Positions 23,766 to 32,219 of a stretch of 40,000 bases of DNA are shown here, in pieces (position 1 is the stretch's first letter; each line of letters opens with the position of its first letter). The stretch comes from Syntrophaceae bacterium (GTDB lineage: Bacteria; Desulfobacterota; Syntrophia; Syntrophales; UBA2192): assembly GCA_013177795.1 (NCBI GenBank), contig JABLXY010000004.1, positions 1-40,000 on the forward strand. The letters are read 5' to 3'. A model generated the notes under the pieces. That model worked only from the letters and a program-made list of their open reading frames with translations. It had not been told where the DNA came from and did no database searches. Both the position numbers and the translations under genes were made by a program.

Positions 23766-24712
23766 CCGACAAGAAACCGCGGATTCTGTTCATGGGGACG
23801 CCGGCGTTCGCAGTCCCTTCACTGGATCTCCTGGTCGAAAAGGGATGGCCCGTCATCGGCGTCGTGACGCAGCCCGACCGGCCCAAGGGGCGGGGGCAGC
23901 GGCTCGTCGCCTCGGCAGTCAGGGAGGCGGCCGAGAGGCACGGCCTTGCCGTCTACCAGCCGGAGAAGGTGCGCGCGCCGGAGTTTCTGGAGGTCTTCCG
24001 AGGGCTCGCCCCCGACATGGTCGTCCTCGTCGCCTTCGGGCAGATCCTGCCGAAGGACATCATCGACGGCCCCCCCCTGGGATGCATCAACGTGCACCCC
24101 TCGCTCCTGCCCCGGTACCGGGGGGCGGCACCCATAAACTGGGCCCTCATACGGGGCGAGACCATGACGGGGGTCACGATCATCCGGATGGACGAGGGGG
24201 TCGACTCGGGCGACATCCTGCTCCAGGAGGAAACGCCCATCGAGCCGGGCGAGACCTACGACCACCTCCATGACCGCCTCGCCGTCCTAGGGGCGCAGTG
24301 CCTGCTCCGCGCACTGGAGGGGCTGGAGGCCGGAACGGTGCGCCGGACGCCCCAGGACCACTCCCTGGCCACCCTGGCGCCCCGCCTGAGGAAGGAGGAC
24401 GGCATCATCCGCTGGGATACCCCCGCACGCGAGATCGCCCATTTCGTTGCGGGGCTGTCGTCCGTGCCCGGCGCGTTCACGTATCTCGACGGCAAGGTCC
24501 TCAAGGTCTTTGCGGCGGAGGCCGAAGACGCCGCCCCGGTCCCCGAGCCGCCCGGGACGGTCGTCGGGGTGACCCCGAAGGGACTCCAGGTCGCGGCGGG
24601 CGGCGGCTACGTCTACCTCAAGGATGTCCAGCTCGAGAGCAAGAAGCGCATGCCGATTGCGGACTTTCTCCGCGGTTTCCGGTTCGTCCCGGGGAAAAGG
24701 CTGGGTTCATAG
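23762..24712 (+). CDS. fmt: Methionyl-tRNA formyltransferase
   Basis: A 316-residue enzyme that formylates initiator Met-tRNA with 10-formyl-THF. The N-terminal Rossmann domain opens RILFMGTPAFAVPSL. The catalytic region contains INVHPSLLPRYRGAAPINWALIRGE with the Asn/His/Asp set, then GVTIIRMDEGVDSGDIL. The C-terminal tRNA-binding barrel starts near 205. Length is normal. ATG 23762 has GAGG upstream. A short ORF overlaps the start, and an octamer array begins 5 nt after its stop. rsmB follows, the usual fmt-rsmB order. Confidence 0.96.
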   Translation: MTDKKPRILFMGTPAFAVPSLDLLVEKGWPVIGVVTQPDRPKGRGQRLVASAVREAAERHGLAVYQPEKVRAPEFLEVFRGLAPDMVVLVAFGQILPKDIIDGPPLGCINVHPSLLPRYRGAAPINWALIRGETMTGVTIIRMDEGVDSGDILLQEETPIEPGETYDHLHDRLAVLGAQCLLRALEGLEAGTVRRTPQDHSLATLAPRLRKEDGIIRWDTPAREIAHFVAGLSSVPGAFTYLDGKVLKVFAAEAEDAAPVPEPPGTVVGVTPKGLQVAAGGGYVYLKDVQLESKKRMPIADFLRGFRFVPGKRLGS

Positions 24713-24716
24713 GGAG

Positions 24717-24821
24717 GAAGTTATGAAGTTATGAAGTTGAGAAGCGCGGAAAGACCGGCAGATGATGGATTTCTGGAGACCGCGCCGAACTTCTCAACTT
24801 CCCAACTTCTCAGCTTCCGCG
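24717..24821. repeat. Inverted array of 8-nt units between fmt and rsmB (array C)
   Basis: Plus-strand units GAAGTTAT, GAAGTTAT, GAAGTTGA, GAAGCGCG (24717-24748), about 37 nt of other sequence, then minus-strand units GAAGCTGA, GAAGTTGG, GAAGTTGA, GAAGTTCG (24817-24786), bounded by CGCG. The right half is almost identical to that of the array at 14821-14856 (2 differences in 37 nt), showing that the two are related copies 10 kb apart. Confidence 0.88.
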
Positions 24822-24855
24822 TGTATGCCCCTCCATCTCATATCAGGAGAACCCC

Positions 24856-26220
24856 TTGAAGCTGCCTCCATCCCTGAAAGACAACCCCCGGGCCCTGGCC
24901 GTCTGCATCCTGGCACGCGTGGACGATGAGAAGGCCTTCGCCGAGCCCCTGCTCGACAGCGTCCTCGCCGCGGGGCACCCTGCGGACGAGGCCGACCGGG
25001 GGCTGCTGACCTTCCTCGTCTACGGCGCGCTCCGCATGCGGGGGTTCCTCGACTTCCTGATCGACCGCTCGTACCATGGAGAGCCCGCGAAGCTGGAACC
25101 GGTCGTCCGGAACGTTCTGAGGGTCGCCCTTTACCAGATCCGCTTTGCCGAGAGAATCCCCGCCTACGCCGCCGTCAACGAGGCCGTCGCCACGGCAAAG
25201 CGCCTGGCCCCGGGACGCGACAAGCTCGTCAACGCAATCCTGCGGAACGCCCTGCGGGGATGCACGGACGTCGAGCTCCCCGACAGGGGAGCCGATCCCG
25301 CCGGGCACATCTCCATAGCCCACTCCCACCCCCGCTGGCTCGTCGAACGCTGGATCGCCGGCTTCGGCGCCGAGGAGACGGAAGCCCTCTGCCGGGCCGA
25401 CAACGAGATTCCGCCGCTTGCCCTGCGCGTCAATACGCTGAGAATCTCCAGGGACGAAATGCTGGCACGGCTTGCCTGCGCGGGTCTGGAGGCCAGGGCT
25501 GCGGCGTGGTCGCCGGACGGGATCATCCTGGCAAAGCCGCCCGCGGCGCCTCGGGGGATGACGGAGATCGCCGAAGGGCTGCTCTTCATCCAGGACGAGG
25601 CCTCGCAGCTGGTCTCGCGGCTGCTGGCGCCCCGCAGGGGGGAGCGGGTCCTGGATCTCTGCGCGGGGACCGGCGGGAAGACCACCCACCTTGCGGCCTT
25701 GATGGAAGACGGCGGCGAGATCGTCGCTGCCGACATCCAGCAGGCCAAGCTCGCTGCCCTCGAGTCGACGGTACGTCGTTGGGGGATCTCGATTGTGCGC
25801 ACCGCCCTCGCCGATGCGACGGACCCTGCCGGGACGGCCGCCCTGGGAAGCTTCGACCGGGTCCTCGTCGACGCCCCCTGCTCGGGACTCGGCACCCTGC
25901 GGAGAAACCCCGAGATCCGCTGGCACCTCACGGAGCAGAGGCTCGCGGGGTTTGCTTCCCTCCAGGGCCGCATCCTGGCGAACGCGGCCGCCTGCGTGAG
26001 GCCCGGCGGGGTGCTCCTCTACAGCACGTGCTCCGTCATGGCAGAGGAAAACGACGGCGTCGTCACGGCCTTCCTGCAAACCCATCGCGACTTTTCACCG
26101 GTGCGGCCGGCTGCCGATTTCCCCGCCGGGGCTGTGGACGAAACGGGGGCTTTCCGGACCTTTCCTCACCGCCAGGGAACGGACGGCTTCTTCGGGGCCC
26201 TGCTCATCCGTCGTCGCTGA
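24856..26220 (+). CDS. rsmB: 16S rRNA m5C967 methyltransferase RsmB
   Basis: A 454-residue enzyme with an N-terminal NusB-like RNA-binding domain (1-150; AVCILARVDDEKAFAEPLL, VALYQIRFAERIPAYAAVNEAV) and a C-terminal RNA m5C methylase. The SAM motif is VLDLCAGTGGKTTHLA. The catalytic cysteines are in VDAPCSGLGTLRRNPEIRW and YSTCSVMAEEN. Length is normal. It starts at TTG 24856, 7 nt after AGGAG, directly after a repeat array; it probably shares a transcript with fmt. A promoter for the next gene lies just after its stop. Confidence 0.95.
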   Translation: MKLPPSLKDNPRALAVCILARVDDEKAFAEPLLDSVLAAGHPADEADRGLLTFLVYGALRMRGFLDFLIDRSYHGEPAKLEPVVRNVLRVALYQIRFAERIPAYAAVNEAVATAKRLAPGRDKLVNAILRNALRGCTDVELPDRGADPAGHISIAHSHPRWLVERWIAGFGAEETEALCRADNEIPPLALRVNTLRISRDEMLARLACAGLEARAAAWSPDGIILAKPPAAPRGMTEIAEGLLFIQDEASQLVSRLLAPRRGERVLDLCAGTGGKTTHLAALMEDGGEIVAADIQQAKLAALESTVRRWGISIVRTALADATDPAGTAALGSFDRVLVDAPCSGLGTLRRNPEIRWHLTEQRLAGFASLQGRILANAAACVRPGGVLLYSTCSVMAEENDGVVTAFLQTHRDFSPVRPAADFPAGAVDETGAFRTFPHRQGTDGFFGALLIRRR

Positions 26221-26245
26221 CGTCCCGCACGGCCTGCATCATCCG

Positions 26246-26274
26246 TTGACTATGCCTGCCCTTGATGTTATTTT
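26246..26274 (+). promoter_or_regulatory. Promoter of the MBL-purC unit
   Basis: TTGACT (26246-26251), a 17-nt spacer, TATTTT (26269-26274), giving a leader of about 70 nt that contains a strong hairpin. Confidence 0.6.
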
Positions 26275-26282
26275 TCCCCTGC

Positions 26283-26322
26283 GGCTCCGACAAAACGGTC
26301 GAGGGAGACCGGTGTCGGAGCC
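26283..26322 (+). other. Two-tier hairpin at the 5' end of the MBL-purC leader
   Basis: GGCTCCGACA (26283-26292) pairs perfectly with TGTCGGAGCC (26313-26322), and inside it CGGTC (26296-26300) pairs with GACCG (26307-26311) around a GAGGGA loop. CTTTGAATTTTG follows, so it could be an attenuator, an rsmB terminator or a 5' stabiliser. Confidence 0.65.
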
Positions 26323-26349
26323 CTTTGAATTTTGTCAGCGGAGAAAGAC

Positions 26350-26979
26350 ATGATCCTCAAGCAACTCCAGGTGGGCCACATGGCCGTCTTTGCCTACATC
26401 GTCGGCGACGAAGAGACGGGGGAGGCCCTCGTGGTCGACCCCGCGGCGGAGACGGACCGGATCATCGCCGAGGCCCGCAAGAGCGGCCTCACGATCCGCA
26501 CCATCGTGAACACCCACGGGCACGTCGACCACATCTCGGGCAACGCCGACATGAAGGCCAAAACCGGGGCGAAGATCGTCGTCCACGAGCGGGACGCCGA
26601 CATGCTCACCTCCACGCCGGCCATGATCCTTGCCATGTTCCGGGCGAAGGCCTCGCCGGCCGCGGATGTCCTCGTCCGCGACGGGGACATTGTCGCGGCG
26701 GGCAAGGTCAAGCTGAAGGTCATCCACACGCCGGGTCACACGCCGGGAGGGATCTCGCTGTACACAAACGGCTACGTCTTCACGGGCGACACCCTCTTCG
26801 TCGAGGCCGTCGGGCGGACGGACCTGCCCGGCGGTTCTTGGAGCACCATGGAGAGGGCCATCAAGGAGCGGCTCTTCACCCTGCCCGATGACACGGTCGT
26901 CCTGCCGGGGCACAACTACGGCAGGAAGCCGACCTCGACCATCGGCGACGAAAAGCGCAACAACCTCTACATCCGATGA
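26350..26979 (+). CDS. MBL-fold hydrolase, glyoxalase II-like subgroup
   Basis: A 209-residue metallo-beta-lactamase-fold protein resembling the short GloB-like hydrolases (YcbL group). The metal site is THGHVDH (His56, His58, Asp60, His61), with [28 protein letters not shown] and LPGHNYG supplying the remaining ligands. Relatives hydrolyse thioesters such as S-lactoylglutathione or persulfides; the true substrate is not known, and there is no rhodanese or TusA neighbour. ATG 26350 was chosen for GGAG at 7 nt. It is followed 14 nt later by purC. Confidence 0.88.
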   Translation: MILKQLQVGHMAVFAYIVGDEETGEALVVDPAAETDRIIAEARKSGLTIRTIVNTHGHVDHISGNADMKAKTGAKIVVHERDADMLTSTPAMILAMFRAKASPAADVLVRDGDIVAAGKVKLKVIHTPGHTPGGISLYTNGYVFTGDTLFVEAVGRTDLPGGSWSTMERAIKERLFTLPDDTVVLPGHNYGRKPTSTIGDEKRNNLYIR

Positions 26980-26993
26980 GCCAGGAGGAGACC

Positions 26994-27884
26994 ATGACGA
27001 AACCCGCACTGTATCAGACCGACCTCGAGGGCCTGAAGCTCGTCAACCGCGGCAAGGTTCGAGACATCTACGACCTGGGAGAGCACCTGCTCATCGTGGC
27101 GACGGACCGCATCTCGGCCTTCGACGTCATCATGCCCAACCCCATCCCCGGGAAAGGGGAGGTCCTGACGAAGCTCTCCGAGTTCTGGTTCCGGCGGATG
27201 GCCGACATCGTCGGCAACCATCTCGTCACGACGGACGTGGACAGGTTCCCCGAGGTTTGCAGGCCCCACCGGGACGTCCTGAAGGGCCGCAGCATGCTCG
27301 TGCGGAAGGCAAAGCCCCTCCCCGTGGAGTGCATCGTCCGGGGCTACATCACCGGCTCAGCCTGGAAAGACTACACGGCCGGCAAGCCCGTCTCGGGCAT
27401 CCGGCTGCCCGCCGGGCTCAAGGAGTCCTCCAGGCTGCCCGAGCCCATCTTCACCCCGTCCACGAAGGCCCCTGAGGGGGAACACGACCTGCCCATCTCG
27501 ATCGACGACATGGCCCGCCTTGTCGGCCGGGAGCTGACAGACCGGATCATCGCCCTGAGCCTCGCCATTTACAGGCGAGCCGACGAGGTCGCAAACGCCG
27601 TGGGCATCATCATCGCCGACACGAAGATGGAGTTCGGGCTTGCGGACGGCGAGCTCATCCTCATCGACGAGGTGCTCACACCCGACTCCTCCCGGTTCTG
27701 GCCGCTGGACGACTACGCCGAGGGGCGCGGGCAGAAAAGCTACGACAAGCAGTTCCTCCGGGACTACCTGCTGTCCCTGAAGTGGGACCAGAAGCCCCCG
27801 GCACCTCAGTTACCCCCTGATATCATTGAGAAAACCCGGCAAAAGTACGAGGAGGCCCTCCGCCGGTTCACGCAAACGGCTTGA
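26994..27884 (+). CDS. purC: Phosphoribosylaminoimidazole-succinocarboxamide synthase
   Basis: A 296-residue SAICAR synthase, which joins aspartate to CAIR in purine synthesis. It is the longer form also found in yeast and many bacteria. Key stretches: [12 protein letters not shown] near the N terminus (ATP loop), [43 protein letters not shown] and [16 protein letters not shown] 26994 lies just after CCAGGAGGAG, whereas an ATG at 26976 has no ribosome site. No other pur gene is near. It is likely co-transcribed with the MBL hydrolase before it. Confidence 0.96.
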   Translation: MTKPALYQTDLEGLKLVNRGKVRDIYDLGEHLLIVATDRISAFDVIMPNPIPGKGEVLTKLSEFWFRRMADIVGNHLVTTDVDRFPEVCRPHRDVLKGRSMLVRKAKPLPVECIVRGYITGSAWKDYTAGKPVSGIRLPAGLKESSRLPEPIFTPSTKAPEGEHDLPISIDDMARLVGRELTDRIIALSLAIYRRADEVANAVGIIIADTKMEFGLADGELILIDEVLTPDSSRFWPLDDYAEGRGQKSYDKQFLRDYLLSLKWDQKPPAPQLPPDIIEKTRQKYEEALRRFTQTA

Positions 27885-27909
27885 TTCCCAAAAAAAGCCG
27901 GTCCCTGCC

Positions 27910-27938
27910 TTGACAGGCCCGCAAGGCATCCTTACTTT
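27910..27938 (+). promoter_or_regulatory. dnaJ promoter
   Basis: TTGACA (27910-27915), a 17-nt spacer, TACTTT (27933-27938). The -35 is consensus and the -10 moderate. No CIRCE-type repeat is seen. Confidence 0.5.
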
Positions 27939-27991
27939 ATCGCAAAATCTCAAGGGAGTGGTGCGCCCGGAAAAAAACGCGCGTACTGGAC

Positions 27992-29059
27992 ATGAACAGG
28001 CGGGACTACTACGAAATTCTGGGCGTTGACCGAAACGCCTCCGACGAGGAAGTCAAAAAGAGCTACCGCAGGCTCGCGATGCAGTACCACCCGGACCGCA
28101 ACCCCGGGGACAAGAAGGCCGAGGAAAAATTCAAGGAGGCCGCCGAGGCCTACGAGGTGCTGCGGGATGCCGAGAAGCGCAAGATCTACGACCGGTACGG
28201 GCACGAAGGGATCAACGGAACCGGCTTCCGGGGCTTCTCCGGCTTCGACGACATTTTCACGAACTTCAGCGATATTTTCGAGGACATCTTCGGGTTCCCC
28301 GGCGCACGGACCCGCACCCGATCCGCGGTCCGCCAGGGGGCCGACCTGCGTTACGACCTCAAGGTGTCCTTCATGGATGCCGTGAAGGGGACCTCCACCC
28401 AGATCGAGCTGGAGAAGCTCGAGCAATGCAGGGAGTGCAACGGGACCGGTGCCGCCGCCGGAACGCACCCCGAAGGCTGTCCCCGGTGCGCGGGCCGCGG
28501 CTCGGTGACCCAATCGAGCGGCTTTTTCACCATCAGCACCACCTGCCCGCAATGCCGCGGCGCAGGCCGGGTCATCAAGAACCCCTGCAAGGGCTGCTAC
28601 GGGACGGGGAAGGCCAAGACCCGAAAGACCGTCAGCCTGAAGATCCCCGCCGGCGTCGAGACGGGATCCCGGCTGCGGCTGCGCGGGGAAGGCGAGGAGG
28701 GGGAGTTCGGCGGTCCCAGCGGCGATCTCTATGTCTTCATCCACGTGGAGCCCCACGAGTTTTTCGAGCGCGACGGCTACGACATCCTCTGCCAGATCCC
28801 CATCTCCATCACCCAGGCCGCCCTGGGGGCGACGATCGACGTGCCGACCATCGACGGCAAGGAATCCCTGAAGATCCCCCGGGGCACGCAGAGCGGCAGG
28901 GTCTTCCGCCTCAAAGGCAAGGGGGTCGCCCATCTCAAGGGCCTCGGCCGCGGGGACCAGGTGGTCCAGGTCCTCGTCAAGGTCCCCACCAACCTCACCA
29001 AGAAGCAGGAGGAGCTCCTGCGCGAGTTTGCCCGCCTCTCCGGCGAGCCCGCATCCTGA
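27992..29059 (+). CDS. dnaJ: Chaperone DnaJ (type I)
   Basis: A 355-residue Hsp40 that delivers clients to DnaK and stimulates its ATPase. J domain 1-70 with HPD at 33-35, Gly/Phe-rich linker 75-105, then four CxxC zinc repeats: CRECNGTG (146), CPRCAGRG (163), CPQCRGAG (185), CKGCYGTG (199), and a C-terminal client-binding barrel. No grpE or dnaK is adjacent, so this may be a solitary or second DnaJ. A hairpin (29064-29088) follows the stop but lacks a T run. lon-like protease comes next with its own promoter. Confidence 0.95.
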   Translation: MNRRDYYEILGVDRNASDEEVKKSYRRLAMQYHPDRNPGDKKAEEKFKEAAEAYEVLRDAEKRKIYDRYGHEGINGTGFRGFSGFDDIFTNFSDIFEDIFGFPGARTRTRSAVRQGADLRYDLKVSFMDAVKGTSTQIELEKLEQCRECNGTGAAAGTHPEGCPRCAGRGSVTQSSGFFTISTTCPQCRGAGRVIKNPCKGCYGTGKAKTRKTVSLKIPAGVETGSRLRLRGEGEEGEFGGPSGDLYVFIHVEPHEFFERDGYDILCQIPISITQAALGATIDVPTIDGKESLKIPRGTQSGRVFRLKGKGVAHLKGLGRGDQVVQVLVKVPTNLTKKQEELLREFARLSGEPAS

Positions 29060-29158
29060 TCCCGACCCGGTGCACACCAGCACGGGTCGATCGGGCACGC
29101 CGGTTGCCGGAAGCCCGCGGCAAGACGGGCTCCGCGATCCTTGCGCCGCAAGAAAGAA

Positions 29159-29187
29159 TGGACAATTCGGGGGGCATTGATTATATT
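29159..29187 (+). promoter_or_regulatory. Promoter of the Lon-family gene
   Basis: TGGACA (29159-29164), a 17-nt spacer, TATATT (29182-29187), about 40 nt before the ATG. One mismatch in each box. Confidence 0.65.
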
Positions 29188-29228
29188 TCCATCGAACCCG
29201 GCCGCACCGGCAAGAAAAGGATAGCGTC

Positions 29229-31733
29229 ATGGCAGAGCGGAACGCCTTCAGGGAAGTGCCCGTCGAGTTGCTGCGCTGGACCTGCAACCCCGACCGGCTC
29301 GGCTTCGAGACCACGAAGGAGTGCAGGAAGACCGATGCGATCATCGGGCAGGACCGGGCCGTCAAGGCCATCACGCTGGGTCTCGAGATCGACAGCCCGG
29401 GCTACAACATCTACGTCTCCGGGATGACGGGCACCGGCAAGACGACGACGATCAAGAACCTCCTGAGCCAGCTCGACCTCAAGAAGCCCATCCCCAACGA
29501 CATCTGCTATGTCCACAACTTCAAGGACCCCGACAGCCCGCGCGTCCTGCTGTTTCCGGCCGGCAGCGGCAGGAAGTTCCAGAAGGACATGGACGACCTC
29601 GTCGCCCACCTCCGCAAGGAGATCCCGCTGATCCTCGAAAGCGACGAGTTCAAGAAGGAGTCCGAGGAGATCAGCAACCGCTTCCGGCAGAAGCAGAAGG
29701 AGATCGTCCGCGAGTTCAACGAACAGCTCCTGAAGGAGAACTTCCAGCTCGTCCAGTTCCAGATGGGGCCCTTCACCCGGCAGGATATCGCGCCCATCGT
29801 GGAGGGGCGCCCCGTGCCCTTCGAGCAGCTCGAGGCCCTGGCCGAGGAGGACAAGTTCAGCCGCGAGGAGCTGGAGAAGATCCGGCAGAAGATCGTCGAG
29901 ATGCGCATCGAGCTCGAGGGCGTCATGCGGGAGACGAGGGAGATCGAGCGCGAGATCCGAAAGCAGATCGGGATCCTGGAGCACAAGTACGGGTCCCCCG
30001 CGGTGACGGCCCAGATCTCGGACCTGCGCCTGCGATACGGCGAAGCCAATGAGAAGGTCAACGCCTACCTCGACGAGGTCCAGGAGCACATCCTGTCGAA
30101 CCTGAAGATGTTCCAGGAAAAGGAAGAGGAGCAGCCGCAGCAGCCCCTTCCCTTTCCCGTGCCCCAGATGCCCGTGAAGCGCTTCATCGAATTCAAGGTC
30201 AACGTGCTCGTGGACAACTCGGCAACCGAGAAGACCCCCATCATCATCGAAACGGCCCCGACCTTCAAGAACCTCTTCGGCACGATCGAGCGCGAGGTCG
30301 ACCGCTCGGGCTTCTGGCGAACCGACTTCACCCACATCAAGGCCGGGTCGCTCCTGCGGGCCAACGGCGGCTACATCGTCTTCGATGCCCTCGAGGCCCT
30401 GATCGAGCCGGGGGTCTGGACGTTCCTCAAGCGGACCCTGAAGAGCCGCGAGATGAACATGCAGCCCTACGACCCCTTCAGCTTCCTGCCCACGGCGATC
30501 AAGCCCGAGCCGATCCCCCTGGACATCAAGGTGATCATCATCGGCGACGACTACCTGTACTACCTGCTCTACAACCTGGAACGCGAGTTCAAGGAGATCT
30601 TCAAGACGAAGGCCCAGTTCGATACGGAGATGGCCAACTCCGACGAGAACATCCGGGAATACGTGTCGGTCATCAAGCGGATCGTCGACGAGGAGAAGCT
30701 CCTCGATTTCGACAAGAAGGCCGTCTGCGCCGTCGTGGAGTACGGCGTGCGCCTCACGGGCCGGCAGAAGAAGCTCTCGACGCGGTTCAGCGAGATCGCC
30801 GACCTGATCCGCGAGTCCCACTACTGGGCCAAAAAGGACGGCAGCGACCTCGTCCTGGACAGGCACGTGGACCGGGCCTACGAGGAAAAGATCAACCGGG
30901 TCAGCCAGATCGAGGAGAAGATCCAGGAGCTCATCGACGACGGCACGATCATGATCGACACGGAGGACAAGGTCGTGGGGCAGGTCAACGGCCTGTCCGT
31001 CTACGACCTGGGGGAGCACGCCTTCGGCAAGCCCTCGCGGATCACGGCCAAGACCTCCATGGGCCGGGCCGGGATCATCAACATCGAGCGCGAGGCCAAG
31101 CTCTCGGGAAGGACCCACGACAAGGGCGTGCTGATCCTGGAGGGTTATTTCCGGGGCAAGTACGCCCAGAACAAGCCGCTCACCATGAGCGCCAGCATCT
31201 GCTTCGAGCAGTCCTACGGCGGTGTGGACGGCGACAGCGCCTCCTCGACGGAGATCTACGCCATCCTCTCGAGCCTGTCGGAACTGCCCCTGCGGCAGGA
31301 CATCGCCGTGACGGGCTCGGTGAACCAGAAGGGGGAGATCCAGCCCATCGGCGGCGTGAATTACAAGATCGAGGGGTTCTACGACGTCTGCCGGGCCCGG
31401 GGGCTCACGGGGCAGCAGGGGGTCATGATCCCGCATCTCAACGTGCCGGATCTCGTCCTGCGCAAGGACGTCGTCAAGGCTGTCGCCGAGGGCAAGTTCC
31501 ACATCTGGCCGGTCAGGACCGTCGACGAGGGCATCGCGCTGCTGACCGGTGTGCCCGCCGGAGAGATGGACGACAAGGGCAACTACCCGGAGGGCACGGT
31601 AAACTTCCTCGTGGACAGAAAGCTCCGGTCCCTGGCGGAGGGGATCAGGGCCTTCGCCGAGGAGGGAAGGCCGCCCAAGCCGTCCGAGGAGACCAACAAC
31701 CAGAGTGCCGGGAAAGGGGAGGGATGCGTATGA
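29229..31733 (+). CDS. Lon-related ATP-dependent protease (COG1067 type)
   Basis: An 834-residue AAA+ serine protease of the Lon-like group that lacks the classical N-terminal Lon domain. Walker A is SGMTGTGKTTTIKN (from residue 65). A long coiled coil (about 130-290) is inserted into the ATPase part, as in COG1067 proteins. The proteolytic domain has the Ser-Lys dyad: Ser670 in DGDSASS and Lys713 in GVNYKIEGF, 43 residues apart as in E. coli Lon (679/722). The charged tail after 790 is probably disordered. ATG 29229 has AAGGA upstream. The stop overlaps the start of the next lipoprotein gene. Substrates unknown. Confidence 0.93.
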   Translation: MAERNAFREVPVELLRWTCNPDRLGFETTKECRKTDAIIGQDRAVKAITLGLEIDSPGYNIYVSGMTGTGKTTTIKNLLSQLDLKKPIPNDICYVHNFKDPDSPRVLLFPAGSGRKFQKDMDDLVAHLRKEIPLILESDEFKKESEEISNRFRQKQKEIVREFNEQLLKENFQLVQFQMGPFTRQDIAPIVEGRPVPFEQLEALAEEDKFSREELEKIRQKIVEMRIELEGVMRETREIEREIRKQIGILEHKYGSPAVTAQISDLRLRYGEANEKVNAYLDEVQEHILSNLKMFQEKEEEQPQQPLPFPVPQMPVKRFIEFKVNVLVDNSATEKTPIIIETAPTFKNLFGTIEREVDRSGFWRTDFTHIKAGSLLRANGGYIVFDALEALIEPGVWTFLKRTLKSREMNMQPYDPFSFLPTAIKPEPIPLDIKVIIIGDDYLYYLLYNLEREFKEIFKTKAQFDTEMANSDENIREYVSVIKRIVDEEKLLDFDKKAVCAVVEYGVRLTGRQKKLSTRFSEIADLIRESHYWAKKDGSDLVLDRHVDRAYEEKINRVSQIEEKIQELIDDGTIMIDTEDKVVGQVNGLSVYDLGEHAFGKPSRITAKTSMGRAGIINIEREAKLSGRTHDKGVLILEGYFRGKYAQNKPLTMSASICFEQSYGGVDGDSASSTEIYAILSSLSELPLRQDIAVTGSVNQKGEIQPIGGVNYKIEGFYDVCRARGLTGQQGVMIPHLNVPDLVLRKDVVKAVAEGKFHIWPVRTVDEGIALLTGVPAGEMDDKGNYPEGTVNFLVDRKLRSLAEGIRAFAEEGRPPKPSEETNNQSAGKGEGCV

Positions 31734-32137
31734 TCCAGCGGAGTCGAGCGGCTGTGGCGTTGATCCTGCTTGCGTGCTGTGTTTGCCTCTACGGCTGTCC
31801 GTTCCTCGTCGTCACCGGGGCTGCCGTCGCCGGGGGCACCGGGACCTACTATTACGTGGAAGGGGAGATGAGGACCGACTACTACTTCTCGGTGCCCGCC
31901 GTCTGGTCCGCCGTCGAAAAGACCATCGCCGACATGAAGGGGCGCGATGTCGAGCCGGACAAGCAGACCGAGGGCGGGAAAATCGTGGCCGTGATCAACG
32001 ACGAGAAGGTCACGTTCCGCCTCAAGTACAAGGACAAGGACCTGACGACCCTCGGCATCCGCGTGGGAGTCATGGGCAACGAGACGGCTTCGAGGCTGCT
32101 GCACGACCGGGTGGCCGACAATCTGATGAAAAAATAG
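31730..32137 (+). CDS. DUF3568-like lipoprotein
   Basis: A 135-residue small lipoprotein. The signal MIQRSRAAVALILLACCVCLYGC ends in a lipobox with the modified Cys at about 23, then PFLVVTGAAVAGGTGTYYYVEGEM, a glycine-rich stretch as in DUF3568 proteins, then a soluble alpha/beta domain with the YFSVPAVWSAVEKTIADMK pattern. Function unknown. ATG 31730 overlaps the protease stop (ATGA) and has GGGGAGGG upstream; ATG 31724 is an alternative. It precedes ntrX by 82 nt. Confidence 0.8.
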   Translation: MIQRSRAAVALILLACCVCLYGCPFLVVTGAAVAGGTGTYYYVEGEMRTDYYFSVPAVWSAVEKTIADMKGRDVEPDKQTEGGKIVAVINDEKVTFRLKYKDKDLTTLGIRVGVMGNETASRLLHDRVADNLMKK

Positions 32138-32219
32138 GACACGGGTACGGGAGATGCAGGCAAACGGGTGCGGGCTGCCGATCCGGACCGCCTGAGGCCC
32201 CGTCCCCGGAAGAGAGACG

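Noticed and set aside
29064-29088. Hairpin after dnaJ as intrinsic terminator
   Set aside because: Stable stem but no T run; a promoter for the next gene follows, so termination here is unproven.
29181-31502. 773-codon open frame on the minus strand opposite the Lon-family gene
   Set aside because: Same kind of antisense shadow; the plus frame has the Walker motif and the Ser-Lys dyad.
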